Assembly: GCF_002086155.1 (NCBI RefSeq) | Contig: NZ_MVHE01000027.1 | Location: 1 to 64,000 of the forward strand | Direction of reading: 5' to 3' | DNA length: 64,000 nucleotides | Source: Mycobacterium angelicum | GTDB lineage: Bacteria > Actinomycetota > Actinomycetes > Mycobacteriales > Mycobacteriaceae | Part shown: piece after piece, positions 63,128 to 64,000 of the stretch | Layout: the number at the start of each line of letters is the position of its first letter | Numbering within the stretch: position 1 is the stretch's first letter | Translations under genes and position numbers: made by a program | Notes under the pieces: model-generated | The model's input: only the letters and a program-made list of their open reading frames with translations | What the model was told of the DNA's origin: nothing | Database searches by the model: none

Positions 63128-64000
63128 TCAAGCCGCCAGTGCAGTGTTGGCGGGCTGAGGTTCTTGGTAGTGGGTGTGGTCGCGCAGCATGGCCCAGATG
63201 ACGTTGATGCGGCGGCGGGCCAGGGCGATGAGTGCCTGTTTGTGTGATTTGCCCTCGGCGCGTTTTCGGTCATAGAAGGTGCGGGACGCCGGGCTGTTTT
63301 TGAGGCTGGACAGCGCTGCCAGGTAGCACGTGCGCAGCAGCCGGCGGTTGAAGCGTCGCGGCCGGTGCAGGTTGCCGCTGATGCGTCCGGAGTCGCGTGG
63401 GACTGGGGCTAAACCCGCGACACACGCGAGCCGATCCACGGTGTCGAAGCCCTCGAGGTTGCCACCGATTTGGGCAAGGAATGTGGCGGCAAGTACGGGG
63501 CCGAACCCGGGCATGCTGGTGAGAATTCCGGCACTGCGGTGTCGTTCGAAGCGATCGGTGATCTCGGTTTCGATCCGCTTGAGCTCGTCGTCGATCGCAG
63601 AAATCTCTGCAGCCAGCCGCGCCACCAACAAAGCCCCGATCGTTTGGGTGGGCAGTGTGCTTCGCTGCGCCTGGGCGGCATCGACAGCGGTTTGCGCGAC
63701 GGCGGCACTGTTGCGACAGCCACGTGCTTTGAGCCATGCCGTCAGCCGTGCGGCGCCGATCCGTCTCAGGCTCTCGGGGGTCTGATAGCCCGACAAAAGA
63801 GTCAGCGCCGCTTTGCTTTTGGAGTAGTCGAAGGCGCGTTCGAGGGCCGGGAAGTACTCCAGCATTGTCTCGCGAAGTCGGTTGATCGCCCGGACCCGGT
63901 CGCAGACCACGTCGGTGCGCCGTGCGGTCAGCAACCGAAGATCGGTGGCAATCGGATCAGCTCTGCGCACCGGCTGCAGATCGGTGCGCATCCGCGCCTG
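63128..64000 (-). mobile_element. IS110-family transposase (5' part beyond window)
   Basis: 291 codons are seen, open to the window edge. TARRTDVVCDRVRAINRLRE, then LTSMPGFGPVLAATFLAQIGG, ACVAGLAPVPRDSGRISG with the conserved Ser region, and HKQALIALARRR: the C-terminal Transposase_20 half of IS110. The N-terminal DEDD catalytic domain and the end with the bridge RNA lie outside the window. It abuts an IS30 remnant, so it inserted into or beside an older element. Confidence 0.9.

Overview
The window is high-GC actinobacterial chromosome and almost certainly a slow-growing Mycobacterium. It carries two PE_PGRS genes (1..1583 and 12250..13296), a mycolic-acid cyclopropane synthase-type methyltransferase, a WS/DGAT acyltransferase, F420-type LLM and Ddn-like enzymes, an Eis-type acetyltransferase, an MbtH protein and the monomeric isocitrate dehydrogenase icd2. 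From memory, two blocks match the M. tuberculosis order Rv0066c-Rv0068 (icd2, TetR, SDR) and Rv0072-Rv0073 (ABC permease and ATPase). The DNA between them differs here.

Layout. 1-13 kb: a PE_PGRS gene cut by the window edge; a four-gene minus-strand operon (glutaryl-CoA-dehydrogenase-like enzyme, class III CoA-transferase, a Cys form of the UGSC family, and an unrecognised 371-aa protein) divergent from a LysR regulator; a TetR/hydrolase pair with a clear operator; a STAS plus anti-sigma kinase pair; a cyclopropane synthase; a siderophore-interacting protein; the second PE_PGRS. 13.5-19 kb: a permease and an ABC ATPase whose reading frame continues through a cyclic-nucleotide-binding domain into a complete class I aldolase, then an isochorismatase-fold/cytochrome b561/catalase-peroxidase operon. 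19-24 kb: membrane proteins, an OafA-type acyltransferase, MarR and an esterase lipoprotein around a perfect 19-bp palindrome, and an SDR. 24-30 kb: amidohydrolase, Rieske oxygenase, PP2C phosphatase, FAD dehydrogenase and a 144-aa hexapeptide-repeat protein whose second half has Cys at every third residue.

30-45 kb: SDR/TetR/DUF1932/icd2; a four-gene minus-strand operon (MBL hydrolase, lipoprotein hydrolase, LLM oxidoreductase, NTF2-like); PadR with a Baeyer-Villiger-type monooxygenase; an Eis-family acetyltransferase; TetR with an acyl-CoA dehydrogenase; a GT1 glycosyltransferase; a hypothetical gene; mbtH. 45-52 kb: a DHA2 MFS exporter, then a helR-type RNA-polymerase recycling ATPase preceded by a sequence matching the rifamycin-associated element, followed by Nudix, LLM and PIG-L genes. 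52-58 kb: an orphan phage-lysin-like protein (M15 peptidase plus GH25-like domain plus histone-like tail), WS/DGAT, a hydrolase and an antitoxin/zeta-toxin pair. 58-64 kb: thioesterase, amidohydrolase, Ddn-like protein, GGDEF cyclase, BBE-type flavoenzyme, a 57-bp tandem repeat, and a decayed junction where an SDR remnant, an IS30 fragment and an IS110 transposase abut.

The strongest candidates for something new are the Rieske/PP2C/flavoprotein/Cys-lined repeat-protein operon (26066..30195), the ABC-cNMP-aldolase fused frame (13528..15456), the CGSC-protein operon (1716..5761) and the orphan lysin locus (52229..54255). The RAE-helR pair is the clearest functional assignment tied to a DNA site.
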